DNA of 64,000 bases from Cognaticolwellia mytili (GCF_002104475.1 NZ_NBOF01000002.1:744001-808000), one strand, 5' to 3'. Shown: positions 1-9,664, counted from the stretch's first letter. Program-made: numbers and translations. The notes: generated by a model not told the origin, from the sequence alone.

Positions 1-2564
1 AAACTCGCCATGACTACGGTCGTGAAGGTTTTATCGATAAAATTTGGGAATGGAAAGAAGAGTCAGGCGGCACTATCGGCAAACAAATGCGTCGTTTGGG
101 TAACTCTATCGATTGGTCTCGTGAACGCTTCACTATGGATGATGGCATGTCTGAAGCGGTACAAGAAGTTTTTGTCCGCTTATTTGAAGATGACCTAATT
201 TACCGCGGCAAACGCCTAGTAAACTGGGACCCTAAATTCCACACCGCTATTTCTGATTTAGAAGTAGAAAATAAAGACAAGAAAGGCCACATGTGGCACC
301 TACGCTACCCATTAGCTGATGGTGCAAAAACAGCTGAAGGCCTTGATTATTTAGTAGTAGCAACAACACGACCTGAAACCATGTTAGGTGATACAGGTGT
401 TGCTGTGAACCCTGAAGATCCTCGTTATAAAGATTTAATTGGTAAACAAGTTTTATTACCGTTAGTAAATCGTTTAATTCCAATTGTTGGCGATGATCAC
501 GCGGATATGGAAAAAGGCACAGGTTGTGTAAAAATTACTCCTGCCCATGATTTCAACGATAATGAAGTTGGCAAACGTCATGCTCTGCCGCAAATCAATA
601 TTTTAAACAAAGACGCAGCAATCTTAGCAAGCGCAGAGGTTTATGATACTAAAGGCGAAGTATCAACAGTTTATAGTACTGAGTTACCTAGCGAATTCGC
701 AGGAATGGACCGTTTCGTTGCTCGTAAAGCTATTGTCGCTAAATTCGATGAACTTGGCTTATTAGTTGAAGTAAAAGATCATGATTTAGTTGCCCCTTAT
801 GGCGACAGATCAGGTGTGATCATTGAGCCACTATTGACAGATCAGTGGTATGTTCGTGTTGAAAAACTAGCAGGCCCTGCTGTTGATGCAGTAAAAGATG
901 GTCAAATAGAATTTGTACCTAAACAATACGAAAACTTATATTTCTCTTGGATGAAAGACGTGCAAGATTGGTGTATTTCACGCCAACTTTGGTGGGGACA
1001 TCGTATTCCTGCATGGTATGACGAAAACGAAAAAGTTTATGTTGGCCGTACAGAAGAAGAAGTACGTGCAAACAATGACATTCCTTCGGATATGAAGTTA
1101 CGTCAAGACGATGATGTACTTGATACTTGGTTCTCATCTGCTTTATGGACTTTCTCAACGTTAGGTTGGCCAAAAGAGACTGAAGATTTAAAAACTTTCC
1201 ACCCTACTGATGTATTGGTAACGGGTTTTGATATTATTTTCTTCTGGGTTGCTCGTATGATCATGATGACCATGCATTTCAATAAAGATGAAAACGGTAA
1301 AGCACAAATACCGTTTAAGAAAATCTACATGACCGGCCTTATTCGCGATGAAAATGGCGATAAAATGAGTAAATCAAAAGGTAATGTTGTTGATCCACTA
1401 GATATGATTGATGGTATTTCTTTAGAAGACTTATTAGAAAAACGTACTGGTAACATGATGCAGCCTAAACTTGCCGCTAAAATTACCAAGCTAACTAAAA
1501 AAGAATACCCTGAAGGTATTGAAGCTCACGGCACTGACGCCTTACGTTTTACATTAACTTCTGTTGCAACTACAGGTCGTGACATTAGCTGGGATATGAA
1601 GCGTCTTGAAGGCTACCGTAACTTCACCAACAAATTATGGAACGCTAGCCGTTACGTAATGATGAACACTGAAGAGTTTGACTGCGGCGCTGCTGGCGGT
1701 GAAATGGAGTTATCATTAGCAGATCGCTGGATCATCGGTCAGTTTGAACAAACTGTTAAAACCGTACATGAAGCATTTGACTCCTTCCGCTTTGACCTTG
1801 CTTCACAAGCATTGTATGAATTCACATGGAATCAATTCTGTGATTGGTACTTAGAGTTAACCAAGCCGGTATTGTTTAAAGGCAATGAGGCACAGCAACG
1901 TGCAACACGCCATACCTTAGTAAATATATTAGAAGGCTTATTGCGTTTAATGCACCCTATCATGCCGTTTATTACTGAAACTATTTGGCAGCGTGTACAG
2001 CCATTAAGTAACTTTAATAAAAATGGTGATTCAATTATGGTGCAAGCCTTCCCACAATTTAACGAAAGTAATTGTGACCAGCAAGCCATTGATGATTTAG
2101 AGTGGGTAAAACAGTTCATCGTTGCTATTCGTAATATTCGCGGCGAAATGGATATTTCACCAAGTAAGCCTTTGCCTGTACTACTGAAAAACGTAAATGC
2201 AGATGATCAACGTCGCTTATCAAACAACGAACAATTCATTAGTGCTTTAGCTAAATTAGAAAGTATTGAAGTGTTAGCAAATGATGATAACGGTCCGGCT
2301 TCAGCAACCGCTGTGGTTGGTGATTTATCAGTGCTAATACCAATGGCTGGTTTAATTGACAAAGATGCTGAGCTAGCGAGATTAGATAAAGCAATTGAAA
2401 AGCTAACCAAAGATGCAGACCGTGTTCGAGGTAAGCTTAGTAATGAAAAATTTGTTGATAAAGCACCTGAAGCGGTTATCAATAAAGAAAAAGCTAAGTT
2501 AGCAGAAGCAGAGTCAACATTAGCTAAAATGGTTGACCAGAAAGCTCAAATAGCTGAAATGTAA
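1..2564 (+). CDS. valS: Valine--tRNA ligase, 5'-truncated by window edge
   Basis: Cytoplasmic class I aminoacyl-tRNA synthetase that charges tRNA-Val. The open frame runs from base 3, upstream of the first in-frame ATG at 87, and already reads [17 protein letters not shown], so the true start lies before the window. About 854 residues are present, against roughly 950 in the family. The KMSKSKGN catalytic loop is at 1362-1385. The editing domain ([17 protein letters not shown]) lies before it and the anticodon-binding domain after it. The last 65 or so residues form the charged C-terminal coiled coil that packs on the tRNA ([18 protein letters not shown]). A strong terminator follows within 25 bases. 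Identification is secure; only the N-terminus is missing. Confidence 0.97.
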   Translation, partial: TRHDYGREGFIDKIWEWKEESGGTIGKQMRRLGNSIDWSRERFTMDDGMSEAVQEVFVRLFEDDLIYRGKRLVNWDPKFHTAISDLEVENKDKKGHMWHLRYPLADGAKTAEGLDYLVVATTRPETMLGDTGVAVNPEDPRYKDLIGKQVLLPLVNRLIPIVGDDHADMEKGTGCVKITPAHDFNDNEVGKRHALPQINILNKDAAILASAEVYDTKGEVSTVYSTELPSEFAGMDRFVARKAIVAKFDELGLLVEVKDHDLVAPYGDRSGVIIEPLLTDQWYVRVEKLAGPAVDAVKDGQIEFVPKQYENLYFSWMKDVQDWCISRQLWWGHRIPAWYDENEKVYVGRTEEEVRANNDIPSDMKLRQDDDVLDTWFSSALWTFSTLGWPKETEDLKTFHPTDVLVTGFDIIFFWVARMIMMTMHFNKDENGKAQIPFKKIYMTGLIRDENGDKMSKSKGNVVDPLDMIDGISLEDLLEKRTGNMMQPKLAAKITKLTKKEYPEGIEAHGTDALRFTLTSVATTGRDISWDMKRLEGYRNFTNKLWNASRYVMMNTEEFDCGAAGGEMELSLADRWIIGQFEQTVKTVHEAFDSFRFDLASQALYEFTWNQFCDWYLELTKPVLFKGNEAQQRATRHTLVNILEGLLRLMHPIMPFITETIWQRVQPLSNFNKNGDSIMVQAFPQFNESNCDQQAIDDLEWVKQFIVAIRNIRGEMDISPSKPLPVLLKNVNADDQRRLSNNEQFISALAKLESIEVLANDDNGPASATAVVGDLSVLIPMAGLIDKDAELARLDKAIEKLTKDADRVRGKLSNEKFVDKAPEAVINKEKAKLAEAESTLAKMVDQKAQIAEM

Positions 2565-2586
2565 GTAGTTCATTTTTAGTAACAAT

Positions 2587-2616
2587 AAAAGCCAGCATTA
2601 TCGCTGGCTTTTTTTT
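2587..2616 (+). terminator. Rho-independent terminator of valS
   Basis: An 8-bp stem AAGCCAGC/GCTGGCTT with a six-base loop is followed by an uninterrupted run of eight Ts. It sits 22 bases after the valS stop codon. Confidence 0.9.
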
Positions 2617-2669
2617 GTCATAAAAAAGTAAAGTAATCTTCATTTTTTTTAGAGATTCCTAAATTCTAA

Positions 2670-2872
2670 TGTGTTAATATCTTTTTGCGTTGAGTTTTTG
2701 CGTTTCGGGATAAGGAGAGATTTTAAGTCAACAGACTTCTAATCAGCCTAGACGCTTTAAGTATGTGTTACTGGAAACCTTTCTCTACCTGTATTTTATA
2801 GGTGGGGGGCATTTACTCCGTATATGGCCATTTTGGCTAAACTTTAATTTTTGATCTGCGAGAAATGTTAGT
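2670..2872 (+). promoter_or_regulatory. Long 5' leader of the cold-shock gene
   Basis: About 200 bases without an open frame separate a possible -10 element (TAATAT, 2675-2680) from the cold-shock ATG. The tract contains short complementary segments, for example ACCTGTAT...ATAGGT around 2788-2805 and TGGCCA...TGGCTA around 2826-2840. A purine-rich GCGAGAAA stands just ahead of the ATG. Long structured leaders that act as RNA thermosensors are known for enterobacterial cspA. That this leader does the same is inferred from length and position only, and I did not find a clear -35 box. Confidence 0.45.
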
Positions 2873-3082
2873 ATGTCTGATACAGTAACTGGTAAAGTAA
2901 AATTTTTTAACGAGTCTAAAGGCTTTGGTTTCATCGAGCAAGAAAACGGCGCTGACGTTTTTGTTCACTTTAGTGCAATCTCTGGTGACGGTTTCCGTAC
3001 ATTGACTGATGGTCAAGCGGTAACTTTCAGCGTAAAACAAGGCCAAAAAGGTCCTGAAGCTGAAAACGTAGTTGCATCTTAA
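2873..3082 (+). CDS. Cold-shock protein, CspA family
   Basis: A 69-residue single cold-shock domain (OB fold), a cytoplasmic RNA chaperone that melts mRNA secondary structure. Both nucleic-acid-binding motifs are visible: RNP1 as KGFGFIEQ (residues 16-23) and RNP2 as VFVHFSA (29-35). The length is normal for the family. It is monocistronic, preceded by a long leader and followed by a bidirectional terminator. The sequence does not tell whether it is the cold-induced or a constitutive paralogue, so I give no specific symbol. The antisense open frame covering the same bases is a shadow. Confidence 0.95.
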   Translation: MSDTVTGKVKFFNESKGFGFIEQENGADVFVHFSAISGDGFRTLTDGQAVTFSVKQGQKGPEAENVVAS

Positions 3083-3138
3083 TCTAAAGAGCAAATTTCT
3101 CTTTAGCCTTTCTATTTGAAGAGTGCTAAAGATTAAAT

Positions 3139-3168
3139 AAAAAAACGAAACTTATGTTTCGTTTTTTT
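3139..3168. terminator. Bidirectional terminator between the cold-shock gene and hemH
   Basis: Stem CGAAAC/GTTTCG (3146-3151 and 3156-3161) with a TTAT loop is flanked by A-tracts on the left and T-tracts on the right. It therefore works as an intrinsic terminator for the cold-shock gene on the + strand and for hemH on the minus strand. Confidence 0.8.
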
Positions 3169-3175
3169 GTTTTTA

Positions 3176-3206
3176 TCGCTAGTAAAAACTTCTGTTTTAC
3201 TAGCGA
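3176..3206. repeat. Perfect 12-bp inverted repeat in the hemH 3' region
   Basis: TCGCTAGTAAAA (3176-3187) pairs perfectly with TTTTACTAGCGA (3195-3206) across a seven-base loop. It has no T-tract on either strand, so it is not a standard terminator. It lies in the 3' UTR of hemH, just before the bidirectional terminator, and may protect the transcript end. Confidence 0.6.
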
Positions 3207-3242
3207 TTCATTTTTTAACTTCAAAATTGGCCCATTCTAAAA

Positions 3243-4262
3243 TTACTTATTAATGTGTGGCTCAATTAAATCCACCATTGCAGCAATATGCATATCAGCG
3301 TCATTTAGTGCTGGAATATAATGGTACTGTTCACCACCTGCAGCGATAAAGACTTCTTTATTTTCATGTACTAGTTCTTCTAGTGTTTCCAAACAATCAG
3401 CACTAAACGCTGGGCTTATAATTGCCACATGTTTATTACCTTCTTGCGCCAAGCTTGCTAGTGTTTCATCTGTATAGGGTTTAAGCCACTCAGCCTTACC
3501 AAAACGTGATTGAAAGGTCATGACATAATCGTCTTTATCAAAGCCAAGCTCTTCAACCACTAAACGAGTAGTTTTGTGGCTAAAACAATAATATGGGTCA
3601 CCCTGCTCCAAAAAGTACTTTGGCATACCATGATAAGAGAAAACTAACTTGTCAGGCTTGCCGTGCGCTTTAATATGATTACTAATACTGCCTGCTAATG
3701 CCTTTATGTATAGCGGTTGGTCATGGTAACCACTTTGAAAGTGAATACTTGGGATCCAGCGCCAAGTTTTAATTTTATTAAATACCGCATCAAATGTTGA
3801 ACCCGTTGTTGGTCCGCCGTATTGCGGATATAAAGGCAACACAACAATATTATTAACCCCGTTTTCCTGAAAGTTTTCTAAGGCATTATCTATCGATGGG
3901 TTTCCATAGCGCATAGCCACATCCACCATGACTTTATCGCCATATTTTTCAGTCAGTATTTTCTCAACTTTTTCTTTTTGCTGCTTACTAATCACTAACA
4001 GTGGCGAACCTTGTTCAGTCCAAATACTCTCGTATAATTTAGCCGATTTTTTAGGTCTAACACGTAAAATAATGCCGTGTAATATCACTAACCAAATTAA
4101 ACGCGGTATTTCTACTACACGAGGATCAGAGAGGAACTCACGTAAGTATTTTCGCAGTGCACTAGCGGTTGGGCTATCAGGCGTACCTAGATTAGTTAGT
4201 AGCACACCATTTTTTGCGGTGAAGTCATGAATTTTTTTACTTTTTCCAGCGTACCTAGACAT
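3243..4262 (-). CDS. hemH: Ferrochelatase
   Basis: Inserts Fe(II) into protoporphyrin IX, the last step of protohaem synthesis, at the cytoplasmic face of the membrane. The 339-residue length is typical. Family landmarks are GVLLTNLGTPDSP near the N-terminus, LPLYPQYGG (about 142-150), the catalytic histidine in FSYHGMPK (His211) and the acidic proton acceptor in DCLETLEEL (Glu292). The ATG is preceded by an AGAGAT ribosome site. The gene starts 9 bases after the stop codon of the upstream peroxidase gene, so the two probably share a transcript. The pairing suggests coupling of haem synthesis to peroxide defence, and the haem-dependent ccm genes diverge on the other side. Confidence 0.96.
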   Translation of the reverse strand: MSRYAGKSKKIHDFTAKNGVLLTNLGTPDSPTASALRKYLREFLSDPRVVEIPRLIWLVILHGIILRVRPKKSAKLYESIWTEQGSPLLVISKQQKEKVEKILTEKYGDKVMVDVAMRYGNPSIDNALENFQENGVNNIVVLPLYPQYGGPTTGSTFDAVFNKIKTWRWIPSIHFQSGYHDQPLYIKALAGSISNHIKAHGKPDKLVFSYHGMPKYFLEQGDPYYCFSHKTTRLVVEELGFDKDDYVMTFQSRFGKAEWLKPYTDETLASLAQEGNKHVAIISPAFSADCLETLEELVHENKEVFIAAGGEQYHYIPALNDADMHIAAMVDLIEPHINK

Positions 4263-4271
4263 AAATTATCT

Positions 4272-4838
4272 CTATAAAATAGCGTTAACAGCGTTAACGA
4301 AAACTTCAGAATCAGGAGTTACCTTACTATTGAAATGCTTCACGGTTTTACCATCAGCACTGACTAAATATTTATAAAAGTTCCATTTTGGCGCAGTAGT
4401 TTTATCTGCTAATTTCTTAAAAATTGGATGTGCGTTGCTGCCCCATACATGCACAGGCGATAACATATTGAATGTTACGCCATAATTTACAAAGCAAATG
4501 TCGGCAGTATCTTTTTCATTATCTTCCTCTTGAAAAAAATCATCTGAAGGGAAACCGATAACCACTAAGCCCTTGTCTTTATATTCTTTGTGCAATGCTT
4601 CAAGTGCGGTAAATTGTGGTGTAAAACCACAATGACTTGCGGTATTAACAATTAACATTGGCTTTCCAGCGGTTAGTTCACACAAGTCCAACATATCTTT
4701 TGCATGCAATTTCTTTTCACTATGTTGCATAAATGACAAGCATTGCGTGCTTTCATTCGCGTCTTTTGCGCTAGCATTAAATGTAGTCATCGCTATTAGT
4801 AGTGATGGAATTAGTACCCTTGATATTAACATTTTCAT
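4272..4838 (-). CDS. Exported glutathione-peroxidase-like thiol peroxidase
   Basis: A GPx-fold peroxidase expected in the periplasm. The frame opens further upstream at 4880, but the ATG at 4838 fits better: a UAAGG ribosome site lies just before it, and a signal peptide (MKMLISRVLIPSLLIA, probable cleavage after NASA) follows. The peroxidatic Cys70 is in NTASHCGFTPQF, a cysteine and not selenocysteine. The Trp and Asn of the catalytic tetrad are present in PKWNFYKYLV (Trp152, Asn153). The usual FPCNQF motif, which supplies the tetrad glutamine, reads FPSDDF here, so that Gln is replaced by Asp. Peroxidase activity is likely but may be altered. It is co-oriented with hemH and 9 bases upstream of it. 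Confidence 0.85.
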   Translation of the reverse strand: MKMLISRVLIPSLLIAMTTFNASAKDANESTQCLSFMQHSEKKLHAKDMLDLCELTAGKPMLIVNTASHCGFTPQFTALEALHKEYKDKGLVVIGFPSDDFFQEEDNEKDTADICFVNYGVTFNMLSPVHVWGSNAHPIFKKLADKTTAPKWNFYKYLVSADGKTVKHFNSKVTPDSEVFVNAVNAIL

Positions 4839-5157
4839 AACTTCCCTTATTTTACCAAGCGATATAATTGTTTGAGCCACTTAGTATTAAACAACTTATA
4901 CGATGTATTATCGCAAATAGCTCACATGATTTCATATTAGATTTAAAACAAATATTACCGTAGTAGCTGAGCCGTCATATTTTTACATTTCCTGTTACGA
5001 ATCAAGGGTAAACACTAGCCTTTATTGAATGATATAGTATTATAACCATGACTTAATGCGATCAAAGTCAAAATATAGTGACATAAGTCAAATCCTGACC
5101 GCTTTTATTAAGCTATCATCAGTCCATATCGTGTATGTATTAATTAAGTAGATAAGT
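4839..5157. other. Divergent intergenic region, gpx-hemH and ccm
   Basis: About 320 AT-rich bases separate the two divergent operons and must hold both promoters. I see an inverted repeat GTCA-N8-TGAC around 5068-5083 and a TATTATAAC string near 5037-5045 that could be a -10 element toward ccm. Neither can be assigned to a known regulator by eye. Confidence 0.35.
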
Positions 5158-5829
5158 TTGTCTAATTTAAACACAGTAATTGAAACAGCAGCCCAAAGCG
5201 TAAATACCTTGTTGAGCGCAGGTAACTTAACTTGTATTCGCGAAGAACGAATATTGTTTGAAGCGCTTGAACTTAATATTTCTGCTGGTGATATTGTACA
5301 AATAGAAGGACCAAATGGCGCAGGAAAAACCAGTTTATTGCGTATTCTTGCCGGTTTATCTCAACCTTACGATGGCACTATTTACTTTCAAGGCAAGGCT
5401 GTTGCACAGCATCGCGAAGTCTTTCATCAAAACTTACTTTACTTAGGTCACTTACCCGGCGTGAAAGGTGAAATGACTGCACAAGAAAATTTAGAGTTTA
5501 ATTTAGCCTTACATGGTTTAAATAGCGATACCGCTGAAGCAACATTGGCAGAAGTTAATTTACTTGGTTTTGAAGATGCCTTAGCATCGCATTTAAGCGC
5601 TGGGCAGCATCGACGCATATCATTAGCACGTTTGTGGCAAAGTCAGCACAAGGTTTGGATTTTAGACGAACCTTTTACCGCGATAGACAAACTAGGCGTT
5701 GAAAAGCTAGAACAATTATTTGTTCAACATGCCGACAATGGTGGTTGTGTAATTCTCACCACTCATCAAGATTTATCGTTACCCGCTGAGCGAGTAAAAA
5801 AAGTCACTTTAGCTTATCGTTTTTATTAG
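5158..5829 (+). CDS. ccmA: Cytochrome c biogenesis ATP-binding protein CcmA
   Basis: ATPase of the CcmABCD complex that releases haem-loaded CcmE during System I cytochrome c maturation. Walker A is GPNGAGKT (51-58), the ABC signature is LSAGQHRR (about 142-149), Walker B is VWILDEP and the H-loop is TTHQ. The protein has 223 residues, about 15-20 more than usual, because the first in-frame start is a TTG at 5158. Homologues normally begin close to LTCIRDERVLF, so translation may start at an internal TTG near 5209. Neither start has a strong ribosome site. First gene of ccmABCDE; ccmB follows after 12 bases. Confidence 0.94.
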   Translation: MSNLNTVIETAAQSVNTLLSAGNLTCIREERILFEALELNISAGDIVQIEGPNGAGKTSLLRILAGLSQPYDGTIYFQGKAVAQHREVFHQNLLYLGHLPGVKGEMTAQENLEFNLALHGLNSDTAEATLAEVNLLGFEDALASHLSAGQHRRISLARLWQSQHKVWILDEPFTAIDKLGVEKLEQLFVQHADNGGCVILTTHQDLSLPAERVKKVTLAYRFY

Positions 5830-5841
5830 GGTTATTTATTC

Positions 5842-6525
5842 ATGACACAACTTTCATATCGAGCGGCATTTTCTTTGATTGTAAAAAGAGATCTGATGAT
5901 CGCTTTTCGTCACCGCGACGATATCGTTAACCCATTATTATTTTTTATTATTGTCGTTTCATTATTCCCATTAGGTGTTGGCCCAGAAAGTACTACTTTA
6001 TCGCGCATAGCTCCTGGAATAATTTGGGTGGCAGCACTACTTTCTACTCTACTTTCACTCGATAGGTTATTTAAATCTGATCATGCTGATGGCTCATTAG
6101 AACAAATGCTGTTGAGCCCTCACCCAGTATTTATTCTAGTAATTGCAAAAATTTTCGCCCATTGGTTATTAACCGGTTTACCACTGATTTTAATTGCGCC
6201 TTTACTCGCAGTATTACTACATTTACATGAAAGTAGTTACGGCGCACTTATGCTGACTTTATTGTTAGGTACGCCAGTACTCAGTTTATTGGGTGCTATC
6301 GGTGTTGCCCTAACCGTAGGAATTAAGAAAGGCGGCGTATTATTAAGCCTATTGGTGCTTCCACTTTACATTCCGGTACTTATTTTTGCCACTAGTGCGA
6401 TTGATACCGCGGCAATGAACTTACCTTATAACGGACAGCTTGCTATAATCGCGGCTATATTTTTTGGTTCGTTAACCTTGGCCCCTTTCGCTGTAAGTGC
6501 AGCACTAAAAGTGAGTACAAATTAA
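5842..6525 (+). CDS. ccmB: Haem exporter permease subunit CcmB
   Basis: An inner-membrane protein of 227 residues with about six hydrophobic segments and the family N-terminus (KRDLMIAFRHRDDIVNPLLFF). It forms the membrane part of CcmABCD with CcmC. The LEQMLLSPHP stretch is characteristic of the family. ccmC begins one base after the ccmB stop region, so the genes are translationally close. Length is normal. Confidence 0.95.
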   Translation: MTQLSYRAAFSLIVKRDLMIAFRHRDDIVNPLLFFIIVVSLFPLGVGPESTTLSRIAPGIIWVAALLSTLLSLDRLFKSDHADGSLEQMLLSPHPVFILVIAKIFAHWLLTGLPLILIAPLLAVLLHLHESSYGALMLTLLLGTPVLSLLGAIGVALTVGIKKGGVLLSLLVLPLYIPVLIFATSAIDTAAMNLPYNGQLAIIAAIFFGSLTLAPFAVSAALKVSTN

Positions 6526-6526
6526 T

Positions 6527-7285
6527 ATGATGTGGAAATGGCTACACCCTTATGCAAACCCTGAAACCAGCTATCACTTTGCCGGTAAAATATTACCTTG
6601 GTGTTCACGCTTAGCTTTCATCTTTTTATCGATTGGTATTGTTTGGGCATTACTCTTTGCGCCAGCTGATTATCAACAGGGCGATACTTTTAGAATATTT
6701 TATTTGCACGTACCTGCTGCCATGTTGTCGATGGGCATTTATTTAGGTATGGCTATTGCAGCTCTATCAAGCTTAGTTTGGCAGTTAAAACTCGCTGATG
6801 CCTCAGCCGCGGCTATGGCACCAATTGGCGCTACATTTACCTTTATAGCCTTGGTCACAGGTGCTGCATGGGGCAAACCTATGTGGGGTACATGGTGGAT
6901 TTGGGATGCACGATTAACCTCAGAGTTAATATTACTATTTTTATATTTAGGTGTTATTGCATTACACAACGCCTTTGAAGATAAAAGTTTAGCAGGTAAA
7001 GCCGCAGGTATATTGGCATTAGTTGGGGTAATCAATTTACCGGTGATTAAATATTCGGTTGAATGGTGGAACACCCTTCATCAAGGAGCAACAGTCAGTA
7101 AAATTGGTCAGCCTTCGATGACTGCTGATATGTTTTGGCCTTTCTTGATTTGCTTTATTGGCTTTTCATTGTTGGTCACGGCTTTAATATGCGTACGTTT
7201 TCGCACCGAAATATTAAACCGAAATAGCATGCGCCCTTGGGTGCGTGAACTCGTGATGCAAGAGGAGAATACTCATGCAGTTTGA
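6527..7285 (+). CDS. ccmC: Haem-binding/export protein CcmC
   Basis: A 252-residue polytopic inner-membrane protein that transfers haem to CcmE. The tryptophan-rich WWD haem-handling motif is present (GKPMWGTWWIWDARLTSELI, about 117-136). It is flanked by the expected histidines in FYLHVPAA and TLHQGAT, which coordinate haem in the family. Six membrane spans are likely. The 3' end overlaps ccmD by 11 bases. Confidence 0.96.
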   Translation: MMWKWLHPYANPETSYHFAGKILPWCSRLAFIFLSIGIVWALLFAPADYQQGDTFRIFYLHVPAAMLSMGIYLGMAIAALSSLVWQLKLADASAAAMAPIGATFTFIALVTGAAWGKPMWGTWWIWDARLTSELILLFLYLGVIALHNAFEDKSLAGKAAGILALVGVINLPVIKYSVEWWNTLHQGATVSKIGQPSMTADMFWPFLICFIGFSLLVTALICVRFRTEILNRNSMRPWVRELVMQEENTHAV

Positions 7286-7508
7286 TAGCTTCAGCACATT
7301 TTTAGATATGGGTGGTTACGGCTTCTTTGTCTGGCTATCTTATGGTGTTAGTATCACGGCATTAGCTTTACTGGTATTTTCTAGCCTTAGTAGCCATAAA
7401 AAAATTAAACAGCAAATTGTTCAGCGCCAGAAACGTGAAACGAAATTACGTCAAGCAGCTGAGCAACAAAAAGCACAAGCTCAGCCAAGTGCCGAGCAAT
7501 CATCATAG
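7275..7508 (+). CDS. ccmD: Small haem-exporter subunit CcmD
   Basis: A 77-residue protein with one membrane segment (about 16-38) and a charged, Gln-rich cytoplasmic tail. CcmD is needed to release holo-CcmE from CcmABC. The N-terminal FLDMGGYGFFVWLSYG is the conserved signature. The start codon lies inside ccmC, implying translational coupling. Confidence 0.93.
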   Translation: MQFDSFSTFLDMGGYGFFVWLSYGVSITALALLVFSSLSSHKKIKQQIVQRQKRETKLRQAAEQQKAQAQPSAEQSS

Positions 7509-7535
7509 TTAAAGAATTAAGTTAAGAGGTAAAAT

Positions 7536-8048
7536 ATGAATCCACGTCGTAAAAAGCGATTAACCATCGTATCGTCAATTATTATCGGACTAGGGGTTGT
7601 CGCTGGTTTAGTTTTGTATGCTTTAAGCCAAAATATCGATTTATTTTATAAGCCTTCAGAAATTTATAACGGTAAAGAAGATACAGGTATTAAAGCTATT
7701 AACGGCCAAAGACTACGTATTGGCGGTTTAGTGGTACCAGGTAGCGTACATCGTGATCCAGAGAGCTTAAAAGTAAGCTTCAAATTAGCAGATATGAGAA
7801 TGCCAATCGCTTTTTCAGCGTCTGATCCAACCGTAACAGTAACTTATGACGGTATTTTGCCTGATCTATTCCGTGAAGGACAAGGCATTGTGGCTAACGG
7901 CAAATTAGTTCATGGCAACATGATCGAAGCTAGTGAAGTTCTTGCCAAGCATGATGAAAACTATATGCCAAAAGAACTGGCTGATGATACTGGTGAGAAA
8001 CATGTTAAGCCAAATTACAGCAAAGCCCAGCTAGATTCAAAAACCTAG
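7536..8048 (+). CDS. ccmE: Periplasmic haem chaperone CcmE
   Basis: A 170-residue type II membrane protein. One N-terminal anchor (about 11-30) is followed by a periplasmic OB-fold domain. Haem binds covalently to the histidine in LAKHDENY (His139), with the nearby Tyr143 as ligand; both are present. A good AGAGG ribosome site precedes the ATG. It is the last gene of the operon, which ends in a strong terminator. The apocytochrome-ligation genes ccmF, G and H that often follow are absent here. Confidence 0.96.
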   Translation: MNPRRKKRLTIVSSIIIGLGVVAGLVLYALSQNIDLFYKPSEIYNGKEDTGIKAINGQRLRIGGLVVPGSVHRDPESLKVSFKLADMRMPIAFSASDPTVTVTYDGILPDLFREGQGIVANGKLVHGNMIEASEVLAKHDENYMPKELADDTGEKHVKPNYSKAQLDSKT

Positions 8049-8068
8049 CCAAGCGCAATAATATTGTT

Positions 8069-8103
8069 AAAAAGCGAACTAAGGTATTAGTTCGCTTTTT
8101 TAT
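8069..8103 (+). terminator. Strong terminator of ccmABCDE
   Basis: A perfect 13-bp stem, AAAAGCGAACTAA (8070-8082) with TTAGTTCGCTTTT (8087-8099), closes on a GGTA tetraloop and runs into Ts. It shows that the operon ends after ccmE. Confidence 0.92.
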
Positions 8104-8149
8104 TACCATCAAAAAAACGTATTCTAATTATCTTTTTAACTTACCTTTC

Positions 8150-8182
8150 AAGCATAAAAAAACCCTGAAGAAACTTCAGGGT
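8150..8182 (-). terminator. Terminator of the nag operon
   Basis: Stem ACCCTGAAG/CTTCAGGGT (8162-8170 and 8174-8182) with a three-base loop. Read on the minus strand it is followed by about seven Ts. It lies about 85 bases past the nagP stop codon. Confidence 0.88.
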
Positions 8183-8267
8183 CGATCAATTTGACCAATA
8201 CGCACTCGAAACACTAGCAATACACCTTGATGCTATGCCTGATTTAGCCATAACACCAAAAACTTGT

Positions 8268-9581
8268 TTACCAACTTCTTAACTTATGGCCCTTTAACGC
8301 ATAGAACAGGATAAATAAATAACAGGGTAAACCAACAACATAAGCGAGCTGAGTGCTATCAAGCCACAATGATAATTTGCCAAAAACAAGTGGCAGAATC
8401 GCTCCACCTGAAATTCCCATAATAAGTAGTGCTGAGCCTTGAGCCGTAAACTTACCTAAACCATCTAATGCTAATGGCCAAATCGATGGCCAAACTAATG
8501 CATGTGCTAAGCCCATTAGTGCCACAAAAGTAACAGTATCAGGTAGTACTTGAATTCCACTCCAGCCCCAAAGTATATCAGCAATTAACGTCGACTCCGT
8601 TGATGCAAACATCACCCCAAAAATACAAATAGAACCTGCTATTGCTGAGCCTATCAGTGCTTTTTCTTGTGAAATATATTTTGGAATACAAGTAACACCA
8701 ATAATATAGCCCAATACCATAAATACCATGGTGTATGAGGTTAACCCTGAAAAATTAGGTACTGACAGCGATGCACCATACAAACCAATGGTATCGCCAG
8801 CTATTACCTCAACACCTACATAAGCAAATAAAGCGATAGCACCAAGAATAATTTGTGGATACTGCGTAATACTGGTTTTTTCATCCACTGAATTTGAATT
8901 TTCAGTATCGAAATTAAGCTCAGGTAACGCAGAGAACTTCACTAAGCCAATTAACGCAAATAGAATAACCGCAATTATGATGTATGGTTGTACAAGACGA
9001 GCTGACAATTCAGCCAATTTTTCTGCTTTTGATACCTCATCTAATGTCGCTAAGTAGCTTTCAGAGAAATCGCCTATGCCCGATAAGATCAAGACCGTAA
9101 AAACAATCGGTACGATCACACCTGCACTTTTATTGATTAACCCCATAATACTGATGCGCATAGCGGCACTTTCTTTTGGACCGATGTGAACAATGTAAGG
9201 GTTTGATGCAGTTTGTAAGATAGTTAGCCCTGTTGCCAAGACAAATAAACCTACAAGAAAAAATAAGAAATTAGCACTTAGTGCTGCAGGAATATGCAGC
9301 AAGGCACCAACTGCCATAATAGCTAAACCCAACGCCATACCATTTTTGTAGCCGGTTTTCCGCAGCACATATGACATAGGTAATGCCATAAAGGTGTAGG
9401 CAATATAGAATGCAAAAGTCACAAACAAAGCTTGGAATTCATTCAATTCACATATCACTTTCAAAAAAGGAATCAGTGAGCCATTTAGCCAAGTTACAAA
9501 GCCAAAAATAAAAAATAGAATACCGATAATAACCATGGGTAAAACGCTACTGCGTTGTTGGTCTGTCATTGTTGTTTCCAT
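8268..9581 (-). CDS. nagP: N-acetylglucosamine permease NagP (sugar MFS transporter)
   Basis: A major-facilitator protein of 437 residues with about twelve membrane spans, of the FucP/GluP sugar-proton symporter group. The N-terminus (ILFFIFGFVTWLNGSLIPFLK) and the LQTASNPYIVHIGP region are typical of the NagP transporters that replace the phosphotransferase system for GlcNAc in Alteromonadales. A GAGGA ribosome site precedes the ATG at 9581; a second ATG four codons later is possible. It is the last gene of nagK-nagB-nagA-nagP, so its product feeds GlcNAc to NagK. Substrate assignment rests mainly on context. Confidence 0.88.
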   Translation of the reverse strand: METTMTDQQRSSVLPMVIIGILFFIFGFVTWLNGSLIPFLKVICELNEFQALFVTFAFYIAYTFMALPMSYVLRKTGYKNGMALGLAIMAVGALLHIPAALSANFLFFLVGLFVLATGLTILQTASNPYIVHIGPKESAAMRISIMGLINKSAGVIVPIVFTVLILSGIGDFSESYLATLDEVSKAEKLAELSARLVQPYIIIAVILFALIGLVKFSALPELNFDTENSNSVDEKTSITQYPQIILGAIALFAYVGVEVIAGDTIGLYGASLSVPNFSGLTSYTMVFMVLGYIIGVTCIPKYISQEKALIGSAIAGSICIFGVMFASTESTLIADILWGWSGIQVLPDTVTFVALMGLAHALVWPSIWPLALDGLGKFTAQGSALLIMGISGGAILPLVFGKLSLWLDSTQLAYVVGLPCYLFILFYALKGHKLRSW

Positions 9582-9664
9582 AATTTCCTCATGCGTTTAT
9601 TACGCTTTTAATTATAATTTTACTTTATGGCTTTATGTTTATACGTTATTTTTCAAAAAGATGC

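Noticed and set aside
2837-3094. Open frame antisense to the cold-shock gene
   Set aside because: It is a mirror of a highly conserved coding region and has no own signals.
5060-5085. FNR-like box (TTAAT-GCG-ATCAA) before ccmA
   Set aside because: Spacer is three bases instead of four and one half-site is weak.
8162-8182. Hairpin after ccmE as a second ccm terminator
   Set aside because: The T-tract is on the minus strand, so it serves nagP; ccm has its own terminator at 8069-8103.
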